Shown in pieces: positions 51,216-60,302 of a stretch of 64,000 nucleotides of DNA. A program made the translations under genes and the position numbers. The number at the start of each line of letters is the position of its first letter. Within the stretch, counting starts at the first letter, position 1. The stretch is from contig NZ_LMPC01000027.1 in the NCBI RefSeq assembly GCF_001423745.1, forward strand, positions 256,958 to 320,957, written 5' to 3'. The notes below the pieces were generated by a model. The model did no database searches and was not told the DNA's origin. It saw nothing but the letters and a program-made list of their open reading frames with translations. This stretch comes from Arthrobacter sp. Leaf337 (GTDB taxonomy: Bacteria; Actinomycetota; Actinomycetes; Actinomycetales; Micrococcaceae).

Positions 51216-52490
51216 GTGGGGAACGGATTCGGGGAGAAGCTCCGCGCCGAACGACTCGAACGTGGGTTGACGCAAGCAGAACTGGGAAAGGACCTCTATT
51301 CTCCCAGCTACATCTCCCTCTTGGAAACAGGTCGGCGTGAACCAACCGCCGATGTTATAGAAGAGTTAGCCCGCCGGCTGGAGCTGGCCCCCAAAGCGTT
51401 GGAAGCCTGGAGCCAGCCCATCTCGGTCAGCGACGCCGAGTATGTCCTGGCCGGACTCTATGCCCGGCAGGCCTGGGACCTCCGGGACTACCCGCTCGCG
51501 GCGGCCCACGCCGCCACTGCCGCCCAGATTGCCCTCGAAGGCAAGAACACCAGCGCATGGTGGAACATGACCTACATGCAGGCGGAATGCCTGATGAAAC
51601 AGGGCCAGCTGCAGGAGTGCCAGAACATCATGCAGCACCTCCTGGAGCACCCCATGGCCACCGAGTCCGCCGGACTCGGGGTGCGTGCCCGGCAGATGCT
51701 TGCCGCTGTGTGCCACGGGCAGGGACAGCTGGCCACCGCCGTCGAGCATGCCCAGAAGGCCGTGGAACTGTGCTCGCAGCTGCCCAAGGGCTCCACGCTG
51801 ATCATCGGCGCCCTGCGTGCGCTGATCGGCGCCCTGGCCGAGAGCGGCCGGCTGGACGAAGCCTGGACGTACTGCCAAGCCATGAACGACCAGATGGACG
51901 ACCAATCCATCTCACAGCTCGCAGGCGAGGTGGCCTGGGTGATCGGCAACGTGGCTTTTATGCGGCACGACTACCCCGAGGGCATCAAGTACCACGAGCG
52001 GGCCGCCAAACTGCTCTCCCCGGCCAACGACATCGAGCTGTGGGCACGCTTCAACAAGGCCTCCGCGGCCGTCCGGCTCTCCTCCGGCATTGTGGAACCG
52101 GAGACCCTGTCCGCGATCGAGCGCGCCGAACTGGCATTGTCGATCGTGGGCGGCAACAAGACCGACCAGCTCGAGGTGGCCTTCATCCGCGCGCGCTGGC
52201 TGTACCTCACGGGCGACATCCCGGCCGCCGTGGAGAAGCTGCGCGAGATCCACGCCGAGCGGAAGGCCCTCGCCCGTCACACGGCCGGCGAAGTTTCACT
52301 CCTGCTGGGGAAGTCACTCAAGGCCGCGGGGGAATCGGATGAAGCCCTGGTGCTCCTCGAGGAAGCGCAGCAGGAATTCAGCGCCGCCGGCGCTTCCGAC
52401 CGTGTCCAGCAGGCCATGGACGCCGTACTGGAGATCAAACTCGCCCAGCGGCGCGCTGCCGCGGCCAAGGCCGCGGCAGAAGCCAGCTAG
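51216..52490 (+). CDS. HTH-XRE regulator with TPR-like domain, RRNPP-like
   Basis: A 424-residue protein. The N-terminal XRE-type HTH (about 6-60) reads FGEKLRAERLERGLTQAELG then SPSYISLLETGRREPTADVIEELARRL. The remaining 350 residues are helical repeats with a TPR-like pattern (e.g. AWWNMTYMQAECLMKQGQLQECQNIMQHLLE, GLGVRARQMLAAVCHGQGQLATAVEHAQKAVELC, GEVSLLLGKSLKAAGESDEALVLLEEAQQEF). This is the architecture of RRNPP peptide receptors (PlcR, PrgX, NprR, Rgg). Start GTG 51216 has a strong AAGGAGGA site. It is divergent from the repeat peptide and converges with purC (4-base overlap). Receptor function is inferred from layout. Confidence 0.85.
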   Translation: MGNGFGEKLRAERLERGLTQAELGKDLYSPSYISLLETGRREPTADVIEELARRLELAPKALEAWSQPISVSDAEYVLAGLYARQAWDLRDYPLAAAHAATAAQIALEGKNTSAWWNMTYMQAECLMKQGQLQECQNIMQHLLEHPMATESAGLGVRARQMLAAVCHGQGQLATAVEHAQKAVELCSQLPKGSTLIIGALRALIGALAESGRLDEAWTYCQAMNDQMDDQSISQLAGEVAWVIGNVAFMRHDYPEGIKYHERAAKLLSPANDIELWARFNKASAAVRLSSGIVEPETLSAIERAELALSIVGGNKTDQLEVAFIRARWLYLTGDIPAAVEKLREIHAERKALARHTAGEVSLLLGKSLKAAGESDEALVLLEEAQQEFSAAGASDRVQQAMDAVLEIKLAQRRAAAAKAAAEAS

Positions 52491-53440
52491 GCGAACTTAC
52501 GCCCGGTGAGCTTTTCGTACGCTTCAACGTAGCGGCCGCGAGTGCGGCTCACCACGTCCTCCGGGAGTGCCGGCGGCGGCACGTCCGAAGCCCGGTCCCA
52601 GCCAGACTCGGCGGACGTCAGCCAGTCACGGACATACTGCTTGTCATAGGACGGCTGGGCTTTACCCGGCTCATAGGTGGCCGCGTCCCAGAACCGCGAG
52701 GAGTCCGGGGTGAGGACCTCGTCGCCCAGGGTGATGACGCCGGTGGACACGTCGAAGCCGAACTCAACCTTGGTGTCGGCAAGGATGATGCCGCGCTCCC
52801 GGGCGATTTCCTCGGCCTTGGTGTAGATCTTCAGGGTCAACTCACGGAGGCGCGCGGCGACGTCTTCGCCCACCAGGGCCACCACTGCGTCATAGGTGAT
52901 GTTTTCGTCGTGCTCCCCCACCTCTGCCTTCGCTGACGGCGTGAAAATGGCTTCGTCGAGGCGGGAACCGTCCACCAGGCCCTCCGCCAGCGGAATGCTG
53001 CACACGGTGCGGGACTGCCGGTACTCCAGCAGTCCGGAGCCGGTGAGGTAGCCGCGGGCGATGCATTCCACCGGGAACATGTCCAGCTTCTTGCAGATCA
53101 TGGCGCGGCCTTCGACTGCTGCCGGGACGCCGTCCTCCACGGTGGAAGCCAGCACGTGGTGTTCCACGTCCAGCTGGTCGAACCACCACAGGCTCAGCTG
53201 GGTGAGGATCCGGCCCTTGTCCGGGATTTCGCTCGACAGGACATGGTCGTAGGCGCTGATGCGGTCGCTGGCCACCACGAGGACGCATTCCTGGCCGAAC
53301 TGCGCCACGAGGGAATCGTCAGCGGGAACGTAGAGGTCCCGGACCTTCCCGGAGTAGACGTGCCGCCAGCCCGGGAGGTCCAGTGTTTCGGTGTCCAGGC
53401 CGGCCTTGGGAGCCGTCTCAAGGGGGGAATTCTCAGTCAT
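52487..53440 (-). CDS. purC: phosphoribosylaminoimidazole-succinocarboxamide synthase (SAICAR synthase)
   Basis: A 317-residue purine-biosynthesis enzyme that joins aspartate to CAIR. Signatures include VYSGKVRDLYVPADDSLVAQ, VLVVASDRISAYDHVLSSEIPDKG, ECIARGYLTGSGLLEYRQ and ILADTKVEFGFD (the LADTKFEFG motif). The length matches the long actinobacterial/yeast-type enzyme. The stop overlaps that of the divergent regulator gene by 4 bases. It is followed in the same operon direction by nothing, and purD precedes it. Confidence 0.95.
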   Translation of the reverse strand: MTENSPLETAPKAGLDTETLDLPGWRHVYSGKVRDLYVPADDSLVAQFGQECVLVVASDRISAYDHVLSSEIPDKGRILTQLSLWWFDQLDVEHHVLASTVEDGVPAAVEGRAMICKKLDMFPVECIARGYLTGSGLLEYRQSRTVCSIPLAEGLVDGSRLDEAIFTPSAKAEVGEHDENITYDAVVALVGEDVAARLRELTLKIYTKAEEIARERGIILADTKVEFGFDVSTGVITLGDEVLTPDSSRFWDAATYEPGKAQPSYDKQYVRDWLTSAESGWDRASDVPPPALPEDVVSRTRGRYVEAYEKLTGRKFA

Positions 53441-53441
53441 G

Positions 53442-54758
53442 CTATGCCTTCGCCTTCGTCACGGGCAGCGTTCCGGTGGCGCTGGATACCACCTTGATTT
53501 CGCCGCGCGCCGCCTTGCGCCCGATGTCGGTGCGGAACTGTCCGCCTTCAAGCTGGATCAGTTCCACGCCGTCATACGCCCGTTCGCGGGCCTCCACGAG
53601 GTCGGTTCCCAACGCCACCACGGCAAGGACGCGCCCGCCGGCGGAGACTACTTTGCCCTCCTCGTCCAGCTTGGTGCCCGCGTGGATGACGTGCACGCCT
53701 TCCAGCTCGTCAGCCTTCTTCAGTCCGCGGATCCGGTCGCCGGTCCGCGGGGTGTCCGGGTAGTTCTCGGAGGCGACGACGACGGCAACGGCGGTGTCCT
53801 TGGACCAGCGCAGCTCTTCCGCCTTGTCCAGTTCGCCCTTGGCCGCGGCCAAGAGCAGGGATCCCAGCGGAGTCTTGAGCCGGGCCAGGACGGCCTGGGT
53901 TTCGGGATCGCCGAAGCGGACGTTGAACTCGATGACGCGGGTACCGCGCGAGGTCAGGGCAAGGCCCACGAAAAGCACGCCGACGAAGGGGGTGCCGCGG
54001 TGTGCCATCTCGTTGACCGTGGGCTGCGCCACGCGGTCGATGACTTCCTGGACCAAGCCTTCCGGGGCCCACTCCAGCGGGGTGTAGGCGCCCATGCCGC
54101 CAGTGTTGGGGCCTTCGTCGTTGTCGAAAATGCGCTTGAAGTCCTGCGCCGGGGAGAGTGCGACGGTGTTCCGGCCGTCGCACAGGACGAAGACGGAAAC
54201 CTCGGGTCCGTCCAGGAACTCCTCGATCACCACGGAGCCCCCGGCGTCGAAGCAGGTCTGGGCGTGGGCCAGGGCTTCGTCCCGGTTGTTGGTGACCACC
54301 ACGCCCTTGCCGGCGGCCAGGCCGTCGTCCTTGACCACGTAGGGGGCGCCGAAGGTGTCCAGTGCGTCCGCGGCTTCCTCGGCGGTGCTCGCAACCCGCG
54401 CCATGGCGGTGGGCACTCCGGCCTCGGCCATGACCTGCTTGGCAAAGGCCTTGGATGCCTCCAGCTGGGCGGCCGCTTTGCTGGGTCCAAAGACCGGGAT
54501 TCCTGCGGCGCGGACGGCGTCGGAAACCCCTGCGGCCAGGGGCGCCTCGGGCCCGACCACCACGAGGTCCACACCCAGCTTGGTTGCCAGGGCAGCCACG
54601 GCGTCCGGATCATTGCCGTCAATGGCGTAGGTGGGGACCAGCTTGCCGATGCCCGCGTTGCCCGGAGCCGCGTGGACTTCGGAAACGTTGGGGTCTGCAA
54701 GCAGGGAGCGGACAATGGCGTGTTCGCGGCCACCAGGGCCAATGACGAGTACCTTCAC
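53442..54758 (-). CDS. purD: phosphoribosylamine-glycine ligase (GARS)
   Basis: A 438-residue ATP-grasp enzyme of purine biosynthesis. Starts at GTG 54758 (VKVLVIGPGGREHAIVRSLL) with a GGAG ribosome binding site. The ATP-grasp core includes YVVKDDGLAAGKGVVVT, VVIEEFLDGPEVSVFVLCDG and the PurD motif FDNDEGPNTGGMGAYTP, then RVIEFNVRFGDPETQAVL. One base separates its stop from the purC start, so purD-purC are coupled. Confidence 0.95.
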   Translation of the reverse strand: MKVLVIGPGGREHAIVRSLLADPNVSEVHAAPGNAGIGKLVPTYAIDGNDPDAVAALATKLGVDLVVVGPEAPLAAGVSDAVRAAGIPVFGPSKAAAQLEASKAFAKQVMAEAGVPTAMARVASTAEEAADALDTFGAPYVVKDDGLAAGKGVVVTNNRDEALAHAQTCFDAGGSVVIEEFLDGPEVSVFVLCDGRNTVALSPAQDFKRIFDNDEGPNTGGMGAYTPLEWAPEGLVQEVIDRVAQPTVNEMAHRGTPFVGVLFVGLALTSRGTRVIEFNVRFGDPETQAVLARLKTPLGSLLLAAAKGELDKAEELRWSKDTAVAVVVASENYPDTPRTGDRIRGLKKADELEGVHVIHAGTKLDEEGKVVSAGGRVLAVVALGTDLVEARERAYDGVELIQLEGGQFRTDIGRKAARGEIKVVSSATGTLPVTKAKA

Positions 54759-54849
54759 AGTCTCCAAGGGTACTTTGTGCACCCGGTCCGCTCCTAAGCC
54801 GTGACCCGCCCCCGTCAATCCTTAACGCCGGCGGCTACGAACCACCGGC

Positions 54850-56427
54850 ATGAAGAAGCTCACGAACTGGCTCAAGGGTCCCACCGCGCTGGCCGCGCTG
54901 GCAGGCGTGGCCGCGGCCGCCGTCGTACTTTCCGTTGCGGAACTGATCGGTGCGTTCTTCACGGCGCGGGCAACGCCAATCATTGCCCTTGGCTCCACTT
55001 TCATCGACTTCACGCCGCCGTGGCTGAAGGACTTTGCCATCGCGACGTTCGGCACCAATGACAAGGCTGCACTGTTCGCCGGCATGGGGCTCACCATCTT
55101 CCTGCTGGCCTGTGTGCTGGGTGCGGTGGCGTACCGGAAGTGGGCGCTGGGCGTGGCCGGCGTCCTGCTGATGGGCGCCGTCATTGTCGCCAGCGTGGTC
55201 ACCCGGGCAAGCGTGGAGCCGCTGGACGCCATCCCCTCGCTGATCGGTACCGCCGCCGGGCTGGTGGTGCTGCGCCTGCTGATGACGCGCCTGTGGCGGA
55301 TGCGCCAGTGGCCCGGTGTGGCCGCGGATGTGGCAGCCAAAGGGGCCGAACGCCCGGCCACGACGCGTCGCGCCTTCTTCGCCGCAACCGGGATCACTGC
55401 CGCGGCGGCTGCCATCGCGGCCACCGGGGGCCGCCTCCTCAGCGCGGCACGCAGCAACGTCGCCCAGGCCCGTGAATCCCTGCAGCTCCCGTCGCCGGCA
55501 AAGGCCGCCCCCGCCATCCCGGCCGGAGTGCAGTCAGCCGCCCCGGGCGTCACGCCGTGGGTCACCCCCAACAATGAGTTCTACCGGATCGACACCGCCT
55601 TGAGCGTGCCGGAGATCAACGCCCAGGACTGGGAGCTCCGGGTGCACGGCCTGGTGGAGCAGGAAGTCACACTCACGTTCCAGGACCTGCTCGACGCCGA
55701 GCTGATCGAATCGCACGTGACCCTCACCTGCGTGTCCAATCCCGTCGGCGGAAACCTCGCCGGCAACGCCAAGTGGCTGGGCTTTCCCCTCCGCGAGGTC
55801 CTCAAAATGGCCCGCCCCACGGAGGGCGCCGACATGGTGCTGTCCACTTCCGAGGACGGCTTCAGCGCCTCGACGCCGCTCGAAGTGCTGCAGGACGACC
55901 GGGACGCCATGCTGGCGATCGGCATGAACGGAGAGCCGCTGCCGCTGGAACACGGCTACCCCGTGCGCATGGTGGTCCCCGGCCTGTACGGCTTCGTCTC
56001 TGCCACCAAGTGGGTGGTGGACCTCGAAGTCACCCGCTTCGCGGACAGCAAGGCGTACTGGACGGACCGGGGCTGGTCCGAGCGCGGCCCCATCAAGACC
56101 ATGGCCCGGGTGGAGGTGCCCAAGTCCTTCGCGCAGGTCGCGGCCGGCAAGGTGGCGATCGGCGGCACCGCCTGGGCGCAGACCCGCGGCATCACCAAGG
56201 TGGAAGTGCAGATCGACAACGGGCCGTGGACCGAAGCCGTACTGTCCACGGAGGCGTCCGTGGTGACGTGGCGACAGTGGTCGTTCGAGTGGGATGCAAC
56301 GCCGGGGCCGCACTACATCAAGGCCCGCGCCACCGACGGTACCGGCGAGGTGCAGACGGACAAGCGAGCCGATCCCGTGCCCGACGGCGCTTCCGGCTGG
56401 CAGTCGGTCATGGTGACCGTGCAATAG
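54850..56427 (+). CDS. membrane-anchored sulfite-oxidase-like molybdoenzyme
   Basis: A 525-residue protein with four N-terminal membrane helices (about 13-145), then a twin-arginine-like TTRRAFFAATGITAAAAAIAATGG segment that is probably a fifth helix, so the C-terminal domain sits outside the cell. That domain is of the Oxidored_molyb type: WVTPNNEFYRIDTALSVPEI, LTCVSNPVGGNLAGNAKWLG (Cys near 295 as molybdenum ligand) and VRMVVPGLYGFVSATKWV, followed by a C-terminal Mo-co dimerisation-like Ig domain. Such fused forms occur in actinobacteria; sulfite or a related substrate is inferred. Confidence 0.88.
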   Translation: MKKLTNWLKGPTALAALAGVAAAAVVLSVAELIGAFFTARATPIIALGSTFIDFTPPWLKDFAIATFGTNDKAALFAGMGLTIFLLACVLGAVAYRKWALGVAGVLLMGAVIVASVVTRASVEPLDAIPSLIGTAAGLVVLRLLMTRLWRMRQWPGVAADVAAKGAERPATTRRAFFAATGITAAAAAIAATGGRLLSAARSNVAQARESLQLPSPAKAAPAIPAGVQSAAPGVTPWVTPNNEFYRIDTALSVPEINAQDWELRVHGLVEQEVTLTFQDLLDAELIESHVTLTCVSNPVGGNLAGNAKWLGFPLREVLKMARPTEGADMVLSTSEDGFSASTPLEVLQDDRDAMLAIGMNGEPLPLEHGYPVRMVVPGLYGFVSATKWVVDLEVTRFADSKAYWTDRGWSERGPIKTMARVEVPKSFAQVAAGKVAIGGTAWAQTRGITKVEVQIDNGPWTEAVLSTEASVVTWRQWSFEWDATPGPHYIKARATDGTGEVQTDKRADPVPDGASGWQSVMVTVQ

Positions 56428-56484
56428 CCCGGCCATGGCCCCTGATTTCCCGGGTTTCCAGCACCGGCACCATAGACTTTAGCC

Positions 56485-57501
56485 ATGCCAGAAAATCCGC
56501 ATGCAACATTCACAGTGGAGTCCGCCGTCGAACTGGCAGTCGTGGAACGAAGCGGTTTCGTTGAATCGCGGCACATCGGCTCAGCCGTGGTTCTTGCCGC
56601 CGACGGAACGGTAGTCACGCAGCTCGGCGACATCACCACCCCTATCTACGCCCGCTCTGCGCTGAAGCCGCTCCAGGCCCTCGCCGCCATGCAGGCCGGC
56701 GTCCCGCTGCGCGGCGCCCAGGTTGCCCTGGCCTGTGCCAGCCACACCGGGTCGCTGGATCACATGGATGTGGTGGAGGGGATGCTCAAGGCCGCCGGCG
56801 TCAAGGAAGAGCAGCTGCAGTGCCCCACCGCCTGGCCGCAGGACGAGAACGCCCGCCACTGGCTGATCCGCTCCGAGCAGGGACGGTCCAAGCTCGCTTT
56901 CAACTGCTCGGGCAAACATGCGGCGTTCCTGTGGGCCTGCACGGAGAACGGCTGGGACACCCACAGCTACCTTGAACCCAACCATCCGCTCCAGCAGCGC
57001 GTCCGTTCCGCGATCGAGGAGTACTCCGAGGAGCGGATCGCCCACCTGGGCATCGACGGCTGCGGTGCTCCGGTGGCAGCCATCTCGCTGACCGGACTGG
57101 CCCGCGCTTACTCCCGGCTGGCCAAGGCCCCGGGGGACAAGAACTCCAATGCCCGCGCCGCCACCATCGCCACCTCCATGCTGGACTACCCGTGGGCTGT
57201 CCAGGGCAAGGGCGAGCCGAACACCATCGTGATGGACGAACTGGAGATCATCGCCAAGATCGGCGCCGAAGGTGTGCTGGCCATGGCCACCACCACGGGC
57301 GTCTCCGTGGCCATCAAGGTCCTGGACGGAAACCTGCGCGCCACCACCCTGGTGGGGCTCACGCTGCTGGCCGCCTCCGGCGCCGTGGACATCCCGGGCG
57401 TCTCCAGCGTCCTGGAAAAAGTGGTGGAACCCGTGCTCGGCGGCGGACGGCCCGTGGGCAAGATCCGGCTGGGCCACGCCGTCTCGGCCCTGTTGGACTG
57501 A
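56485..57501 (+). CDS. asparaginase, R. etli-type (thermolabile AsnA/II) family
   Basis: A 338-residue enzyme of the asparaginase_II superfamily typified by the R. etli thermolabile enzyme, unrelated in fold to E. coli AnsB. Diagnostic segments are YARSALKPLQALAAMQAG, LAFNCSGKHAAFLWACTENGW and IDGCGAPVAAISLTGLARAY. Converts asparagine to aspartate and ammonia. It precedes the SCP-like gene by one base, so both are probably coupled. Confidence 0.88.
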   Translation: MPENPHATFTVESAVELAVVERSGFVESRHIGSAVVLAADGTVVTQLGDITTPIYARSALKPLQALAAMQAGVPLRGAQVALACASHTGSLDHMDVVEGMLKAAGVKEEQLQCPTAWPQDENARHWLIRSEQGRSKLAFNCSGKHAAFLWACTENGWDTHSYLEPNHPLQQRVRSAIEEYSEERIAHLGIDGCGAPVAAISLTGLARAYSRLAKAPGDKNSNARAATIATSMLDYPWAVQGKGEPNTIVMDELEIIAKIGAEGVLAMATTTGVSVAIKVLDGNLRATTLVGLTLLAASGAVDIPGVSSVLEKVVEPVLGGGRPVGKIRLGHAVSALLD

Positions 57502-57502
57502 C

Positions 57503-57889
57503 ATGGCCGTTTCACGACGACGCATCGATATCGACGAAGGCCGCGCCGCCCTGGCCGCGTGGCTGGCAGCCGGCGTCCCGGTCTCCGGCCTCCCGGCGTC
57601 CGGCGTCCCGCGTGCCGTGACGGCGACGGCGGTGCGGTACACGCTCGAAGAGGTCACCGCCAGGGCGCCCGGCAACTCCGTAGAGGTCCGCGTTCCGCCG
57701 TTCGGCGTCACGCAGTGCGTGGAGGGCCCGCGCCATACGCGCGGCACTCCCCCGAACGTGATTGAGTGCGACGCCGCCACATGGCTGGCGATGGTCACCG
57801 GCCAGTTGAGCTGGGCAGACGCTGTGGCGTCCGGGAAAGTATCCGCGTCAGGGCTCCGGGCGGATCTGTCGGAACTGCTCCCGCTGTAG
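57503..57889 (+). CDS. sterol-carrier-like (SCP2 superfamily) protein
   Basis: A 128-residue protein starting at ATG 57503, one base after the asparaginase stop. Its C-terminal half has the pattern of actinobacterial 'sterol carrier family protein' (VRVPPFGVTQCVEGPRHTRGTPPNVIECDAATWLAMVTGQLSWADAVASGKVSASG), the last part being the SCP2 helix-strand end. The N-terminal half includes RAALAAWLAAG. Ligand unknown. Convergent with the Pr6Pr protein; they abut. Confidence 0.82.
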   Translation: MAVSRRRIDIDEGRAALAAWLAAGVPVSGLPASGVPRAVTATAVRYTLEEVTARAPGNSVEVRVPPFGVTQCVEGPRHTRGTPPNVIECDAATWLAMVTGQLSWADAVASGKVSASGLRADLSELLPL

Positions 57890-58540
57890 CTAGTTGACCT
57901 TGGCCGGGAGCTCGACTGCCGGGTGCGGAACGGTGCTCTGGAGCTTCGTGGACAGCGCGATCACCACGGCCAGCACAAACGCCATCACCGCGATCAACAG
58001 GGACATGATGGCCACGTGGCCGTAGCCGTCAATCCGCGGATCAAGGAACGGGTAGGGGTACCAGTCCGCGAACGGGCCGCGCAGCAGGCTGTATACCAGG
58101 TATGCAAGCGGGAAAACCAGCCAGATGAGGGACTCCCGCAGCGAGATCCGCTTCCGGGGCAGGTCCACGAGCCAGTCGATCACGATCACTGTGGGCATGG
58201 TGTAGTGCAGCACCACGTTGATCCACGGAACCGCCGTGTCCACCTCGATGTTGCTCAGCAGCAGGCTGTAGGTAATCCCGGTGATGGTCATGTACATGGT
58301 GGCGGCGCCGCGCAGGAGCTGCAGCCAGCGGGCGGTCCGCCCCTGCCACGCGTACCAGCCGGCAATTCCGAACGTTGCCGTGGCGATGATATTGGACTCG
58401 ACCGTGAAGAAGCTGAAGAAGTTCAGCGGCCGGTAGCCGGCGATGTTCTGGACGTTGTACGTGAACTGTCCCACGAGTGCCGCCAGACACAGCGCCGCGA
58501 AGAAGAACCGGAATAGTGCAAGTCCCCTGTTTGCCGTCAT
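57890..58540 (-). CDS. Pr6Pr family membrane protein
   Basis: A 216-residue protein with about six membrane helices and conserved polar positions of the Pr6Pr/FAR-17a group: FNFFSFFTVESNIIA (here NFFSFFTVESNIIATATF), VLHYTMPTVIVIDWLVD and RGPFADWYPYPFLDP. No function is established for bacterial members. The stop at 57890 abuts the SCP-like stop at 57889. No clear partner. Confidence 0.82.
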   Translation of the reverse strand: MTANRGLALFRFFFAALCLAALVGQFTYNVQNIAGYRPLNFFSFFTVESNIIATATFGIAGWYAWQGRTARWLQLLRGAATMYMTITGITYSLLLSNIEVDTAVPWINVVLHYTMPTVIVIDWLVDLPRKRISLRESLIWLVFPLAYLVYSLLRGPFADWYPYPFLDPRIDGYGHVAIMSLLIAVMAFVLAVVIALSTKLQSTVPHPAVELPAKVN

Positions 58541-58580
58541 GGGTTGATCCTAGGCCAGGCCTGCGGGGAAGGTCGGGGAA

Positions 58581-58626
58581 AAACGCGCAGCCCCGCCCCG
58601 GTGTTTTCCGGGACGGGGCTGCGTTT
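58581..58626. terminator. terminator downstream of dctA
   Basis: AAACGCGCAGCCCCGCCCCGG (written as two segments here: AAACGCGCAGCCCC then GCCCCGG, 58581-58601) pairs with CCGGGACGGGGCTGCGTTT (58608-58626), nearly perfect around a TGTTTT loop. It lies 38 bases after the dctA stop; on that strand the arm ends in TTT. Confidence 0.8.
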
Positions 58627-58663
58627 GGTGCGGTTCTGCGGGTTCCGGTTGTACGGCCGGCCC

Positions 58664-60172
58664 CTATTCGTGGTTGATAGCGGCCGAACTGCGCTCCGGC
58701 GGACCTGAGTGGCCGCCGGGCCGGCTCATTTGGAATCCGGGGATGTCCTTGGGGTTGGGACCTCCCCGGAACTTGGGCGACGGTGCTTCGCCGCCGCTGA
58801 TCCGGGCAAGCTCCTGGTCCTCGAAGTCATCCTCGACGCCGAGCATGATGGCCGAGTCGTGGTTGGTGATTTCGCCGCGGAAGGCACGGACCATGACGCT
58901 GCGGTCGAATTGGCCCTCCCACTTGGAGACCACGAACGTGGCCACGCAGTTGCCCAGCAGGTTGACCACAACGCGCATGGAATCCATGAGGCGGTCCGCG
59001 CCCAGGAGCAGGGCCACGCCGGCAACCGGGAAGATCCCGAGGGCGGCAGCGGTGGCCGACAGAGCGAGGAACGAGGAGCCGGGCACGCCGGCCATGCCTT
59101 TGGAGGTCAGGAGCAGGACACCGAGAGCGGCCAGCTGCTGGCCGAGGTCCAGGTGGTGGCCGAAGGCCTGCGCCAGGAAGAGCAGCGAGATCGACAGGTA
59201 GATCGCGGCGCCGTCGAGGTTGAACGAATAGCCGGTGGGAACCACCAGGCCGGTAGTGGCGCGTGAGCAGCCGGCATTGGTCAGCTTGGTCATGATGCGC
59301 GGCATCACAGCCTCGGTGGAGGCGGTGCCGAGCGCCAGCAGGAACTCCTCGCGGGTGTACTTCAGGAAGTGCCAGAGCGGAACGCGGGCAAAGCCCCAGG
59401 CCACGAGGAAGAGCAGTCCAATGAAAACGATGGCCGCGCCGTAGCAGGCGGCAATCAGCAACGCATAGGTGCTGAGGGTGTCGAGTCCGTACTGGCCGAT
59501 GATGAACGCCATGGCGCCGAAAGCACCGATCGGGGCCACCTTCATGATCCAGGACATGATCTTGAAGATAAGCTCCAGGACGGTCTCCATGAGGCTGATG
59601 ACCGGCATGCAGCGCTCGCGTCCGATGACGACGATGGCCGCGCCGAAGAACACCGAGAAGAACAGCACCTGCAGGAGGCTGTTGTTCGCGAAGGCGCCGA
59701 TGACGCTGGTGGGAATGACGTCCAGGATGAAGGCTGCGGCGTCCTTGGGCACGGCATGGCCGGTCTTGGCGTCCAGGGCCTCCTGGGACAGTGTGCTCGG
59801 ATCGATGTTCAGCCCGGCACCGGGCTGGACGATGTTGCCTACGATCAGGCCGAAGACCAGCGCGAACAGCGTGGCCGCGGTGAAGTAGAGAAGGGCTTTG
59901 ACTCCGACCCTTCCGACCGCCTTGACGTCGCCTACGGCCGAAATGCCGGTGACGATCACCAGGAAAATCAGCGGCGCGATGATCATCTTGATGAGCTGGA
60001 TAAATCCATCACCGAGAGGCCTCAGCTGCGAGCCGAGGTCCGGCCAGAAATGTCCGATAAGAACACCTGCCACGACGGCGATCAGAATTTGGAAGAAGAG
60101 CGACCTATACAGGGGCTTCTTCTTCGACGGCGCCGAACTCGCCTTCAGCGCCGCGGAATCTGGGATCTTCAT
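58664..60172 (-). CDS. dctA: C4-dicarboxylate transporter DctA-like
   Basis: A 502-residue dicarboxylate:cation symporter (DAACS) family protein that imports succinate, fumarate or malate. Signatures include IIAPLIFLVIVTGISAVGD, the HP1 tip region LGTASTEAVMPRIMTKLTNAG (serine-rich loop), VPTGYSFNLDGAAIYLSIS (NMDGT-like motif) and AGVPGSSFLALSATA, with LMDSMRVVVNLLGNCVATFVVSKW at the end of the core. The long polar C-terminal tail is extended relative to E. coli. Two palindromes upstream (60245-60280) may be operators. Confidence 0.9.
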   Translation of the reverse strand: MKIPDSAALKASSAPSKKKPLYRSLFFQILIAVVAGVLIGHFWPDLGSQLRPLGDGFIQLIKMIIAPLIFLVIVTGISAVGDVKAVGRVGVKALLYFTAATLFALVFGLIVGNIVQPGAGLNIDPSTLSQEALDAKTGHAVPKDAAAFILDVIPTSVIGAFANNSLLQVLFFSVFFGAAIVVIGRERCMPVISLMETVLELIFKIMSWIMKVAPIGAFGAMAFIIGQYGLDTLSTYALLIAACYGAAIVFIGLLFLVAWGFARVPLWHFLKYTREEFLLALGTASTEAVMPRIMTKLTNAGCSRATTGLVVPTGYSFNLDGAAIYLSISLLFLAQAFGHHLDLGQQLAALGVLLLTSKGMAGVPGSSFLALSATAAALGIFPVAGVALLLGADRLMDSMRVVVNLLGNCVATFVVSKWEGQFDRSVMVRAFRGEITNHDSAIMLGVEDDFEDQELARISGGEAPSPKFRGGPNPKDIPGFQMSRPGGHSGPPERSSAAINHE

Positions 60173-60244
60173 TGATCTGTACCTATCAATCGGGAACAGC
60201 CCCGGAGATCGGGGTCTGTTTCCAAAGTAACCCCGCTCACATTA

Positions 60245-60280
60245 TTCCGCAAGGGGAAATAGAGTTTTCACAATGCGGAA
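60245..60280. promoter_or_regulatory. candidate operators upstream of dctA
   Basis: Two palindrome-like sites: TTCCGCAAGGGGAA at 60245-60258 and TTTCACAATGCGGAA at 60266-60280 (TTCCGCATTGTGAAA on the minus strand). They share TTCC-R-CA and GGAA halves with the site in front of the NCS1 permease (63661-63675). They lie 73-108 bases upstream of the dctA start. The spacing and form suit an IclR-type regulator, not encoded in this window. Confidence 0.45.
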
Positions 60281-60302
60281 GTCTATGGCGGTTTGCGGGG
60301 CA

